Source of the DNA: DATEKX01 sp963726785
GTDB lineage: Bacteria; Acidobacteriota; Blastocatellia; UBA7656
NCBI GenBank assembly: GCA_963726785.1
Contig: CAVSDJ010000009.1
Span: 558,001 to 622,000, forward strand
DNA: 64,000 nt
Reading direction: 5' to 3'
Below are positions 18,146 through 26,259 of this stretch, piece after piece. Both the position numbers and the translations under genes were made by a program. The notes under the pieces were generated by a model. That model did not search any database. It was not told where the DNA came from and saw only the letters and a program-made list of their open reading frames with translations. Within the stretch, counting starts at the first letter, position 1; each line of letters starts with the position of its first letter.

Positions 18146-18798
18146 GAAAAACCATTTCTAGAATTTCACTGCTTACCGCTGTATGCTCGACTGCCGTACT
18201 GTTAGTTGTATCGTCAACACTAATCAATCATTTCCTCGGCAAGAGTGCCCGCACGATTGATCCTCGCGTCACGATGGAAAGCAGGACTGGGGCGAATGAG
18301 CAAGCACTAAAAGAAACGAGGATTCACCGCAACGTAGTTGTCACAGCAATGGATGGCGAGGTATCGCGTACCGCTGATCGTATCGGCGAGGCCCAGGTTT
18401 TGGCACTTGCGATCAGCCTCTACGCGGCCACCGAACAACTCAAAGGACGCGCCCCACGCACCGTTGATGACCTTCTTACAGGTGTCGTTATTAAAAATCT
18501 TTTGCCTCCGGGCCTCAGCCTTACCGGTGCAGAAGGCGCGCTAGCTTCCGATCACGGCAGTCTCTTTGTTCGCTACCGCGCCGCGCCTCTAGGTGTAGAA
18601 GTCGTGTCGCTTGGTCATGAGCAGAGAGACGGCCCGGCAATTTTAGTGCGCGTGCCTGATGATAGGTCGAAAGAAGGCGGCGTGTGCCTGTTTCTAGCCA
18701 CCCGGCTCAGCAACGTGAGCGTACCTCCTGCTTTCACATCCACAGCAAATGTTATCTCCGCAGGATGGTCGTCTGAGCCGCTCCGCCCGCTGAAATGA
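18142..18798 (+). CDS. Secreted or membrane-anchored T4SS-region protein, unknown
   Basis: 218 residues from the ATG at 18142, which overlaps the AAA+ stop in an ATGA arrangement (GAGGTGGCAGC just before). One N-terminal hydrophobic segment (about 7-29) is followed by a periplasmic region with a helical part (AQVLALAISLYAATEQLKG) and a beta-rich C-terminus with one Cys. The helical part plus APRTVDDLL resembles the pilin-like or VirB-accessory 'type II secretion G-like' fold, but the match is weak. Probably a periplasmic accessory of the transfer system. Confidence 0.5.
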   Translation: MRKTISRISLLTAVCSTAVLLVVSSTLINHFLGKSARTIDPRVTMESRTGANEQALKETRIHRNVVVTAMDGEVSRTADRIGEAQVLALAISLYAATEQLKGRAPRTVDDLLTGVVIKNLLPPGLSLTGAEGALASDHGSLFVRYRAAPLGVEVVSLGHEQRDGPAILVRVPDDRSKEGGVCLFLATRLSNVSVPPAFTSTANVISAGWSSEPLRPLK

Positions 18799-18819
18799 GT
18801 CCGGGGTATTGTAACGGTT

Positions 18820-19701
18820 ATGTCGCTAGATCACTTCTTCAAACGGATTGATGCCAAATACAGGCTGCCGCGCCCGGCGGACGCCCTGCACCTGGATTCC
18901 TACCAGGCCGGGTTCCGGGTGATCCGAGATGTTAGTGAAGGGTTAATCATTCTCGCCTGCGGGGTGCTGACCGCCTTCATCGTCTGGAGCATCGCGGGCA
19001 TCCTCCAGGTCACGTTCGATACCCGAATCTATTTCATTTTCGGGATGGTCATCTGCGTACTCATCAGCCTGTCGGAAGCATTGTCGCTGGTAATCCCCTA
19101 CTACCGCATCTCGCAGCGACTCACCCACGGCTCGGCGCGGTGGGCCGATGCCCCCACGCTTCGCAGCATGGGACTCGCGTATCACACACGCGAGCCACTG
19201 CCGAAAGGCACTCTCAAACTCGGGCGGCTCACGAGGAAGTATGACTTTGTGCTTCCCTTCGAGCGAGTGATATGTCACACGGCGATTTTTGGCCCTCCTA
19301 ATTCCGGCAAGTCGTCGAGCTTCATCATGTCAATGGCGCGGGATTGGTCGCGCACGGGGTCGGCCATCTTCCTCGACCCCAAAGGGGAATTGTTCAAACA
19401 CACGGCGCGACACTTCCGCAGGGTCTACCGTCTCGATCTGGCAAAGCCCTGGTTGTCTGACCGCTGGAACTTCGTCCCCTCTTGTATGAATGACGCGGAG
19501 GTGGCGCACGAAGTCGCTTCGATCATTGTCGGCTTCGATGCCAACAAGTATTACAACGGCGACCCGTTCTGGCCGCAGGCGGAAACGGCGCTGGCCACGG
19601 GCGTGCTGCTTCACCTGCCGCAGATCGCAGACCAGCCAACGCCCGCGATGCTCGCCGAATTTCTCGCCATGCGGGAACTCAAGCGGCTCGACTCCGAATG
19701 A
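18820..19701 (+). CDS. virD4: VirD4/TraG coupling protein, N-terminal half (Walker A)
   Basis: 293 codons with two transmembrane segments (about 42-62 and 72-92), then GSARWADAPTLRSMGL, a typical VirD4/TraG signature, Walker A FGPPNSGKSSS (about residue 155) and FLDPKGELF. It stops at 19701 with the next frame starting at 19698 (ATGA). The second half of the same protein follows in the -1 frame. VirD4 brings the relaxase-DNA complex to the channel. A missing single base (for example an A in the GAATG context) would restore one 660-residue protein. A natural two-piece protein made by stop-start coupling is the alternative. Confidence 0.78.
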   Translation: MSLDHFFKRIDAKYRLPRPADALHLDSYQAGFRVIRDVSEGLIILACGVLTAFIVWSIAGILQVTFDTRIYFIFGMVICVLISLSEALSLVIPYYRISQRLTHGSARWADAPTLRSMGLAYHTREPLPKGTLKLGRLTRKYDFVLPFERVICHTAIFGPPNSGKSSSFIMSMARDWSRTGSAIFLDPKGELFKHTARHFRRVYRLDLAKPWLSDRWNFVPSCMNDAEVAHEVASIIVGFDANKYYNGDPFWPQAETALATGVLLHLPQIADQPTPAMLAEFLAMRELKRLDSE

Positions 19702-20798
19702 CGCTATCGCCCGACATGGAGGCACGCATCCAGTGGGGCATCTTTAAGAAAGCGGATCGTGAGAAGACGCAGGGCGGCGTCTTCGTCGGACTCGGCACCA
19801 AGCTAGCGCCACTGCGCTCGCCGCATGCGATGGCCGTCATGCAGTCACCTTCGAAAGAGGAGCGCCTGCGCGGGATGTGTGAGATTGATCTGGCTCATTT
19901 GAGAGAGCCGGGTACGGCTATCTATGTGATCGTTCCTGAAGGCGATGCGACGCGCTACCGTATCGTGCTCTCCATTTTGTTCGGCCTGACCGCGAGCATG
20001 GTGAGAAAGACGAGCGATACCCCTTCTGCCGCGCCGGTGTTGATGGTGCTAGACGAGGCGGGCAACATCCCCGTTCATAACCTCAGCGAACAGCTCGGTG
20101 TTGGTCGTGGCCGTCGCTGCGGGATCGTACTCGGCTACCAGAACATCGGGCAGGTTTATAAGCAGCACGGTCACGACGGCGCGAACGCCATCCTCGGCTC
20201 CGTCGGCACGATGGTCTTCCTGCCGGGTCTTGATAGTGAGACGGCCCAGTACGCGGCAAAGCGTATCGGTCGAACGACAGTCTTACAGCATACGAGCGTT
20301 GACGCTCCCGGCTCGACCTACGATAACGAGCGTGATTCCGAGGTGGGCCGCGACCTTTTGGACGCGGCTGAACTGAGGCAAATGGTCGAGCACAGCCAGG
20401 CCGTCGCCATCACGGGGACGGCACCGCCCGTGATCTTCGGCTTCCCACCACTCAGCAAAGGCGGTCCCTTAGCTCATCCGCTCTCGCGTGAAGTAGCCCG
20501 CGCCGTTCCTCTCAAGGAAGCGGAAGCGGCATTCGTGAGACGACAGGCTGAAGAGGCCTCCGAGAGACAATCACCTTCCGAGCAAGCATGCTCGGCCGCG
20601 CCGGACGTATCCATCACAAATGACAGCGAAACACTTCATGAGGATGTGTCCGGCTCAATCGCGGGCGCTCAACCTGTGGCGGGCGTCAGCACATCGACAA
20701 TGAATGCAGATACGGGCGCAATCATCGACAGGTTCTCAAGCAACCGCCTGGCGCAGACCGATTGGGAATCGAACCTTAATCAACCGAGGCAGTCCTGA
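19698..20798 (+). CDS. virD4: VirD4/TraG coupling protein, C-terminal half (Walker B)
   Basis: 366 codons carrying the rest of the TraG/VirD4 motor: FVGLGTKLAPL, Walker B VLMVLDEAGNIP (about residue 115), the GRGRRCGIVLGYQN segment and FLPGLDSETAQYAAKRIG, followed by a disordered Ser/Ala-rich tail. On its own it lacks Walker A, so it cannot be a functional ATPase without the first half. The ATG overlaps the upstream stop. There is no separate Shine-Dalgarno, consistent with coupling or with a frameshift. Confidence 0.75.
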   Translation: MTLSPDMEARIQWGIFKKADREKTQGGVFVGLGTKLAPLRSPHAMAVMQSPSKEERLRGMCEIDLAHLREPGTAIYVIVPEGDATRYRIVLSILFGLTASMVRKTSDTPSAAPVLMVLDEAGNIPVHNLSEQLGVGRGRRCGIVLGYQNIGQVYKQHGHDGANAILGSVGTMVFLPGLDSETAQYAAKRIGRTTVLQHTSVDAPGSTYDNERDSEVGRDLLDAAELRQMVEHSQAVAITGTAPPVIFGFPPLSKGGPLAHPLSREVARAVPLKEAEAAFVRRQAEEASERQSPSEQACSAAPDVSITNDSETLHEDVSGSIAGAQPVAGVSTSTMNADTGAIIDRFSSNRLAQTDWESNLNQPRQS

Positions 20799-20826
20799 GC
20801 GTGGCGCATCTACATCTGGTGGAGGA

Positions 20827-21363
20827 ATGAGCGAAGGCAAGGGTAAATCAAGACTGCGAATCTCGTTAGTGATGTTGGGCATCAGTCTTGTCGCGCTCGT
20901 CGTGGTGTACGCTTCGGTCATAATTGCCGTCGCGTGGCGAGCGCGTGAACAGATGCCGCGTCTCGCGGCGGATAGCCTGGTCAAAGCGCTTCGCACCTAT
21001 CACCAGCAGACCGGGAGCTTCCCCGCAACCTTCCGCGAGCTTGAGGCGCGCGTGTGGAAGCACAAGCAGGAACCCGACTTCGGCGCTGACGGCCGCACCC
21101 TCACGGTCGCCAATTACTATTACATCTACCATCCGGTGGACGCGAGCGCCTGCATGGTCTGGATCGTACCTACGGGGCCGCGCCGCGAAGAGGGGTCAAC
21201 GCACTTTCTCCTGCTCACGCCGAACGGTCTCAGAAGGTGGAAGGGAGCGCCGCTCACGCTCGACGAAGTGAAGAAACTCCCTGCCGGCATCCCGCAGTAC
21301 AGGGAGATGGCGGTGTTGGGAATGACCGAGCAGCCGCCGGTTGATCTCAGCAAGAAGAAGTAG
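20827..21363 (+). CDS. Membrane-anchored protein of the mobilisation region, unknown
   Basis: 178 residues from the ATG at 20827, which has an ideal GGAGGA site directly upstream. One N-terminal transmembrane helix (about 12-33) leads into SLVKALRTYHQQTGSFPATF. This helix plus 'TGxFP' pattern is like the start of type II pseudopilin (GspG) folds and related periplasmic domains. Short beta strands and a YYYIYHP segment follow. It lies between virD4 and the relaxase. A role in the transfer complex is likely from position only. Confidence 0.5.
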   Translation: MSEGKGKSRLRISLVMLGISLVALVVVYASVIIAVAWRAREQMPRLAADSLVKALRTYHQQTGSFPATFRELEARVWKHKQEPDFGADGRTLTVANYYYIYHPVDASACMVWIVPTGPRREEGSTHFLLLTPNGLRRWKGAPLTLDEVKKLPAGIPQYREMAVLGMTEQPPVDLSKKK

Positions 21364-21369
21364 GGTTAT

Positions 21370-23820
21370 ATGCGCGCCGTGGTAGTGATCAAGTCAACGG
21401 GCGGAAGCGGGCCTGCGCGCGCCTCACGCTACATCTCAGAGCGCGACCGCGCCCCGGAGCGCGAAGGTGTGAAGCCACGTCCCCTCTTCTCCGGCAGGGA
21501 GGATACGCTCACCTATCGCGGCGCGGATCGGCTGTTGACGAACGGCGCTGGCACACCTGATAAGAATGATCTCATTCACATCGCCGTCAGCTTCCGTCAA
21601 GAAGATTACGAAAGGTTGGGGCCGACCGATACGGAGCGTAAAGAACGCTTGCGCGAAGTGGCGCGCGAAGCGATGGGCGATATAACGCGGGAGCTGCGCG
21701 CCAGAGAGATGCGATGGGTTGCAGGGATTCATCTCAACACCGGTAACCCGCACATCCACGTCCTCATCAATAAAGAGGTCAAAGACCTTGTGACGGGCAG
21801 GACTCGCCGCGTGGGAAGAATTCCTAAAGAATTACTTCCCTACAGCGAAGCCCGCTCGGATGGCAGCACGCGGCCAGTCGAGGGGCGCATCGGCAGTCAT
21901 TTCGTCGCGGCGCTCGACCGTCATATCGAGCGGGCGCGGGAAGCCGTCGAGCGAAAGGTTGAAGCGGGACATGGAAAGAAGGAGGCGAAGAGTGTAGGCG
22001 AGTGGCTTCGCGGTGAAATCCAAGCGCGCGAGGTGAACGATTCATTGGGCGCGAAGGGAAAAGAAGCAGACCAGTCGGAGGTAAGACTTGACCGTATTGC
22101 GCTCGGGGATGCGCTGGAGAAGAGTCTGCGGCGTGAGTATGCGGCCCTCGATTACGAGAGGGCGATGGGGCGCGGCGAAACCTTCCGCTTTAACGTGCGA
22201 GACGAGAGCACGAGCGATAAGCGGCAGATATCCGAGGTTGACGTGAGACGCCGCGCCGACGCTCGCGGCGCACGAGCCGCCGACGAACAAAGCCCCCGAA
22301 CATCAGTCGAGCGCAGGCAGTTGCGCCAATTGGTTTCTGAAAGAGATGTCACGCGCCACTCTACGACGATTGCAGAGTTGCATACGATCCGAGGCAGGCT
22401 CATTGGCAGACTGGAGAAGGAACTAGGCAAGGCTAACCTTGAGCATAAGCAGGCGGAGAGTCGCGCGCAGGTTGTTCGCCGGATGTATGAGGCAAGCAAC
22501 CAGAAGATACCAACTCCCATCATCGCCTGCGACAAGCTGAATGAGTTGCAGGAGCGAGCCGTAAGTTTGGGCCTCACAGATCACGTCGAGACGTTAGAGC
22601 AACTCCGCGTCACGCTCGCCCGTGAATATGGTCAACCTGTACGCAATGACAAGGAAGCGGCACGCCTCGGCGCGCAACTCTTCACCGCGCGCACCGGGCT
22701 TGAGGCCAGCCGTGAACGCGCCGCCAAGTTCGACCAGATGCGCCACCTCCGGCGTTGGGAAGTGAAGGGCGAAAGGTGGTCGCTGGCAGACTTAGACCCG
22801 CAGATCGAATACCACAGCGATCAGGCGCGCGTCATCGGCAGATACCACTACCACCTAGACCCTCGCGCTCGCCAGGAGGCTGCCCGTGAAGTCACGCGGC
22901 TTACGAGCATCCGGGATGAAGTCGCCCTAAGGATTGATGGACGACGAAACGAACTCACTCAGGAGACGGATGGCGCGCGCAGGCTCGTCGAAGTCCTGAG
23001 CCGGATTCACGAGAACGAAACGGCCAGCCGATCCCGTGACGGTCGGGTTATGCCGGACCTTGAATTCACTCATGAGGAACTTCGTTGCATCGAAGCCAAT
23101 GCGGAAGCGACGCGCAACGCCGCGCTTCTCAGACAGCTTGATGAGTTTGAAAAACATTTTGTTGAGCGCGATACACAAACCGAGCGCGTCACGCCCGAAC
23201 AGAGACTCAGCCGCGCGATGGCACGCGAGGTCGTGGCGGAAGTGGCGTACCGTGAAAGCGTCGAACGCCTGGCTCACTACAATGAGCGCGGCGACGCTCA
23301 GCCGCTCGCCATCGAAGGCATTGATGGCCGCACGAGCGTCTACCGCTTAAAAGAGACTAAACCACACTCACTCGTTGAGCGTGCGCTCCGTCCGCTCATT
23401 GAGACATCAGCGGCGCGTCAAACACGCCAGTCAATCGAAGCGGCGGCGGCGAACTCTAAGGCGCGGCTTATTGCCGATAGCGAAAAGAGCCGGGCTTACC
23501 TTGAGACGGCTCGTGAGATCGCCGGTAACTTGCGCGCCGAGGCACGCGAACAAGGAGTTGACACGACACGCCTGACGCCTGAGTTCACGCCGAAGGAGAG
23601 GATCAACCTGGAGATTTATGCGGAGCGACGGACGGACCCGGCGGAGCGTGAACGCTACCTCAGCCTCGCGCGTGGTGAAGTCGCACACGCCCCGCTGCTG
23701 CACGAAGCGCAAGCCGTCCGGTTCGCGCACGATCACGCGAGCCAATTCGGTCACAGTCGCGCGCACACCGAGTCGCATGATGATGACTCGCGCGCCCGCT
23801 CGACGGGCCGCGCACGTTAG
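21370..23820 (+). CDS. Conjugative relaxase
   Basis: 816 residues. The N-terminal nicking domain has a candidate Tyr (ASRYISERDR, about residue 21) and the metal-binding histidine motif GIHLNTGNPHIHVLIN (about 118-133), the three-His motif of HUH relaxases of the MobA/VirD2/TraI-like classes. The long C-terminal two thirds are charged coiled coil rich in Arg and Glu. The enzyme cuts oriT, stays bound to the 5' end and pilots the strand through the T4SS. It lies 6 bases after the previous gene and next to the gene-free repeat block, which is the likely oriT region. MOB class cannot be fixed by eye. Confidence 0.82.
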   Translation: MRAVVVIKSTGGSGPARASRYISERDRAPEREGVKPRPLFSGREDTLTYRGADRLLTNGAGTPDKNDLIHIAVSFRQEDYERLGPTDTERKERLREVAREAMGDITRELRAREMRWVAGIHLNTGNPHIHVLINKEVKDLVTGRTRRVGRIPKELLPYSEARSDGSTRPVEGRIGSHFVAALDRHIERAREAVERKVEAGHGKKEAKSVGEWLRGEIQAREVNDSLGAKGKEADQSEVRLDRIALGDALEKSLRREYAALDYERAMGRGETFRFNVRDESTSDKRQISEVDVRRRADARGARAADEQSPRTSVERRQLRQLVSERDVTRHSTTIAELHTIRGRLIGRLEKELGKANLEHKQAESRAQVVRRMYEASNQKIPTPIIACDKLNELQERAVSLGLTDHVETLEQLRVTLAREYGQPVRNDKEAARLGAQLFTARTGLEASRERAAKFDQMRHLRRWEVKGERWSLADLDPQIEYHSDQARVIGRYHYHLDPRARQEAAREVTRLTSIRDEVALRIDGRRNELTQETDGARRLVEVLSRIHENETASRSRDGRVMPDLEFTHEELRCIEANAEATRNAALLRQLDEFEKHFVERDTQTERVTPEQRLSRAMAREVVAEVAYRESVERLAHYNERGDAQPLAIEGIDGRTSVYRLKETKPHSLVERALRPLIETSAARQTRQSIEAAAANSKARLIADSEKSRAYLETAREIAGNLRAEAREQGVDTTRLTPEFTPKERINLEIYAERRTDPAERERYLSLARGEVAHAPLLHEAQAVRFAHDHASQFGHSRAHTESHDDDSRARSTGRAR

Positions 23821-23834
23821 AGAGGAGATAGCTT

Positions 23835-24365
23835 ATGAATGAGGCGAACAGCAAGCGAACAATAATGTCGCAGCCGTTTACTTTCAAAGCCTACGAGGAC
23901 AACTACGGCTTCGTGATGGCGTTGTGTGAGGCGAGCGGGCGTACATCGAGCGAGGAGCTGCGCGACCTGCTTGACGAGGCCATACGTGCGCGTATGAACG
24001 ACAATGGCGCAGGCTCACAGCCAGCGGCTACAGGAATCGCGCAACCGTCTTCAGGCGAGATCAGTCAACTCACCCAGTTGCTTCAGCAGGTAGTTGATAA
24101 CACAACTCTCAATAACGACATGATCCAGGGGGTCGCCCTGCATTTGCGCGAGCAGTACGGGATGACGCTGGAAGCGGTGGCGGCGGGTTACTCGGCGCGA
24201 CATCTGATCTGGAAATACGTCGTCGAAGCAATGCTTCGTGATGAAGGACTCTCACCCGATCAGATCATGCGGCGACTCGAAGACGAGCGCCGCACATGGA
24301 ACGCAGAGCGCGATCAGGTCGCCGATGTGCTTGAGCAGGCCATCAGAAATCTTAGCCCCGGTTGA
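23835..24365 (+). CDS. Unknown protein of the mobilisation region
   Basis: 176 residues, mostly helical. A short N-terminal part (FTFKAYEDNYGFVMALCEAS) is followed by a Gln/Ser/Ala linker and an amphipathic helical C-terminus with a coiled-coil tail (RRLEDERRTWNAERDQVADV). GAGGAG lies 7 bases before the ATG, and the gap to the relaxase is 14 bases. A relaxosome accessory such as MobC/TraJ would fit by location, but no ribbon-helix-helix signature is clear. Confidence 0.5.
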   Translation: MNEANSKRTIMSQPFTFKAYEDNYGFVMALCEASGRTSSEELRDLLDEAIRARMNDNGAGSQPAATGIAQPSSGEISQLTQLLQQVVDNTTLNNDMIQGVALHLREQYGMTLEAVAAGYSARHLIWKYVVEAMLRDEGLSPDQIMRRLEDERRTWNAERDQVADVLEQAIRNLSPG

Positions 24366-24453
24366 GAAGACGGCTCCGGTTCAACATAGACGTTAGCCAT
24401 CAGTGATCAGGATTCATCACAACAATCCATCCATCAGGAAAGGTGAAGCAATT

Positions 24454-24795
24454 ATGAGAGACACGAACAAGACCAAAGGTAAAACTAACGGCCAATCAAA
24501 TGTCAACGGCGCAGGCCCCGTGCTCAAGTTCAACTTCGTGAAGCGTGAGGCGTTGCCTCAAACCCGGATTGACGTGCGGGCGTTGGAGATGGTTCGAGCC
24601 TACCCGTTGTACGTCAAAGAACTCACCGATCACGAGCCGCCCATCGGTGAAGTGTTGGAGCAATGCATCATCAATACCTTGAGCAATGATGCGGATTTCG
24701 TTCAATGGCTCGAACGACAGCCACGCACGGAGATGCTCGGCGAACAGAACAGTAATTCAACAGCCACGCCGGGTGGCGCGTCTACATCACAGTGA
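24454..24795 (+). CDS. Small unknown protein at the end of the mob operon
   Basis: 113 residues from the ATG at 24454 (AGGTGA upstream). A Lys/Asn-rich N-terminus precedes a compact helical middle (DVRALEMVRAYPLYVKELTD, then IGEVLEQCIINTLSN). A possible DNA-binding accessory next to the origin candidate. No family is recognised. Confidence 0.45.
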   Translation: MRDTNKTKGKTNGQSNVNGAGPVLKFNFVKREALPQTRIDVRALEMVRAYPLYVKELTDHEPPIGEVLEQCIINTLSNDADFVQWLERQPRTEMLGEQNSNSTATPGGASTSQ

Positions 24796-24852
24796 AGCCT
24801 GGCTCGTCCGGGCGCGTGATGAGATGGTAGCTTCATATTGAATTCCCCTTGT

Positions 24853-24885
24853 AGTGTTACACTCTCTCGTGCCGGGTGTGACACC
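24853..24885. promoter_or_regulatory. Paired palindromes AGTGTTACACT and GGTGTGACACC
   Basis: AGTGTTACACT (24853-24863) and GGTGTGACACC (24875-24885) are palindromic 11-mers 11 bases apart, about one helical turn. The GTGTNACAC core matches the GTGTGAC palindromes at 13113-13153, so both ends of the rightward transfer operon carry the same kind of site. Probably an operator for an ICE regulator. Confidence 0.5.
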
Positions 24886-25135
24886 ACAAGAGGCCGTGAC
24901 GATCTCACACATTCATTCAATGAACTCATCCTACCGGAGTTCAACATCACTTCCTACGGTCGTATTGCATCAAATCCGACGCTCACATTGTACGTGCCTC
25001 AACGCGGACGTTGAGCCGATCCAAACATCTTTCATACAGCCACCCCAACGCCCGCCATACGCCGCTCATATAATGATGACGGGTATTGCCGCCGCTTGAA
25101 GAATCATTCTCGCGCGGCTAACCTCTGTCCGCTTT

Positions 25136-25490
25136 CGTATACTCGTATACGTGTATGACTCAATTGACTTTAGGGGAAATGCGGGCTGCATTTCATGAAT
25201 TTTCGTATACGTCTATTTTCTTGTAAAGACAGGAGATTTACCTGCGCCCGCGAGAATCGTATACCTCGTCAAGAATCGGCGTATATCTCATCTATGAAAC
25301 AGCCCGGCGCGATGCCTCAAATCAAGGCAAGTTGTTGAAACTAGAAAACGTTTACGAAGGTAAACGTTTTATCGCATACTACTCAAAAAGCGGTTTCAAG
25401 GTATACCTTGTAAGTCTTTACCACTCAATGATGTATACGAAAATGCTGAATTCGTATACGAGCGCTATCCTGTCCGCCCAAAGGTATACG
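25136..25490. repeat. Array of GTATAC palindromes in a 750-base gene-free block
   Basis: The 6-base palindrome GTATAC or a close variant occurs near 25136, 25144, 25204, 25258, 25280 (GTATAT), 25401, 25432, 25453 and 25483. Several are extended to CGTATACG, and one to the 14-bp palindrome CAAGGTATACCTTG (25397-25410). The whole stretch 24796-25549 lacks a credible gene. Palindrome spacing is irregular, so this is not a CRISPR or a strict iteron array. It could be oriT/oriV or an operator cluster between the mob operon and the anti-restriction block. Confidence 0.65.
25345..25370. repeat. Perfect 11-bp inverted repeat with 4-base loop
   Basis: AAAACGTTTAC (25345-25355) and GTAAACGTTTT (25360-25370) are exact reverse complements around GAAG. 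In single strand this makes a very stable hairpin. It lies within the GTATAC array, a typical place for a relaxase recognition hairpin or a replication element. No T-tract follows, so it is not a standard terminator. Confidence 0.6.
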
Positions 25491-25549
25491 TGCCTAATGC
25501 TCAATTCGTGTCACAGATGAAACGCCACCCAAACGACATCAGCCACAAT

Positions 25550-26164
25550 TCAGTGAGCCACTTTGTTGGGCCTCGATGATGGGATAAAGATTATATCAAT
25601 TCTGATGATCCCTCGCCTCCTTCCTTCCTCAAAATCCTGCTGGAAAAACTCCAGGAAGCTCAGCCCCGATACTGTCTCGATGCCCTCCGACGGGTAGAAC
25701 TCTCTGCTGAATCGCTGCTTCTGCTGCGGGCTTCCCGGTGTCATCTCGAAGAAGATAGGCGTCACTCGTTTGACTCTCTCGAATGAGATATTTCCACTTT
25801 CCCATATACAATCCACGTCTGATGGATACTCTTTTGTACTTGCAAAGCTGCCGCCCACATAGATGGTTTTGCAGCCTACCACCTGCAAAAGTCGGATAGC
25901 TCGCAGGAGGCCGCGAAGTAATTTCAGGCGCTCCGGGTTGAAAGCGAATCGCTTGCAGAACTCTTGCCAGGTGACGGTATGAATGCCGCGCGGCAACTTG
26001 CCTCTGCTGTTGAACCGTAGCAATCGGCCTCTGCTCTCTTTGGTGATGATGCTACGAGGCGCGTGCGCTCGACAGTGAACATTAGTCTTGCTGGTCGTGA
26101 TCGGGCGATGATGGAGATTGTTTACGTGCTTGTGGTGAACGGACGAATCATGTATTTTTGACAT
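25550..26164 (-). CDS. Nucleotidyltransferase-fold (DUF6932-like) protein
   Basis: 204 residues. A basic, His-rich N-terminus (1-60) is followed by a compact domain with TIYVGGSFAS (about residue 100), then YPSDVDCIW. The GS...D.D arrangement is that of minimal nucleotidyltransferase folds such as DUF6932. The active-site Asp pair appears in PSDVDC; a third acidic residue may be in IIRIDIIF. Substrate is unknown. Such proteins are found near mobile elements and could modify RNA or protein. It is the last gene of the leftward block and has the conserved leader hairpin upstream. Confidence 0.5.
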   Translation of the reverse strand: MSKIHDSSVHHKHVNNLHHRPITTSKTNVHCRAHAPRSIITKESRGRLLRFNSRGKLPRGIHTVTWQEFCKRFAFNPERLKLLRGLLRAIRLLQVVGCKTIYVGGSFASTKEYPSDVDCIWESGNISFERVKRVTPIFFEMTPGSPQQKQRFSREFYPSEGIETVSGLSFLEFFQQDFEEGRRRGIIRIDIIFIPSSRPNKVAH

Positions 26165-26181
26165 GGTTTACGAACCTTTCT

Positions 26182-26239
26182 CTCGTGCTCGAACACAGGT
26201 GGAAATTGAGGGCCGGGCATGTGATGGTGTCCGGCCCTC
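26182..26239 (-). promoter_or_regulatory. Leader hairpin upstream of the nucleotidyltransferase-like gene
   Basis: GAGGGCCGG (26208-26216) and CCGGCCCTC (26231-26239) form a perfect 9-bp stem with a 14-base loop. A smaller CTCGTG/CACAGG stem at 26182-26199 follows on the coding side, then AAAGG and the ATG at 26164. The same order and flanking TAAACGTA appear upstream of the HNH gene with base-pair-preserving changes. Confidence 0.6.
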
Positions 26240-26259
26240 TACGTTTAGGGGTTGGCCTT

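Noticed and set aside
24854..25099. 81-codon frame in the origin-like block
   Set aside because: Low-complexity Ser/Thr/Pro translation, no ribosome-binding site, covers palindromes; probably non-coding.
25136..25490. CRISPR array
   Set aside because: The repeated unit is only 6-14 bases, palindromic and irregularly spaced; no constant spacer length and no cas genes.
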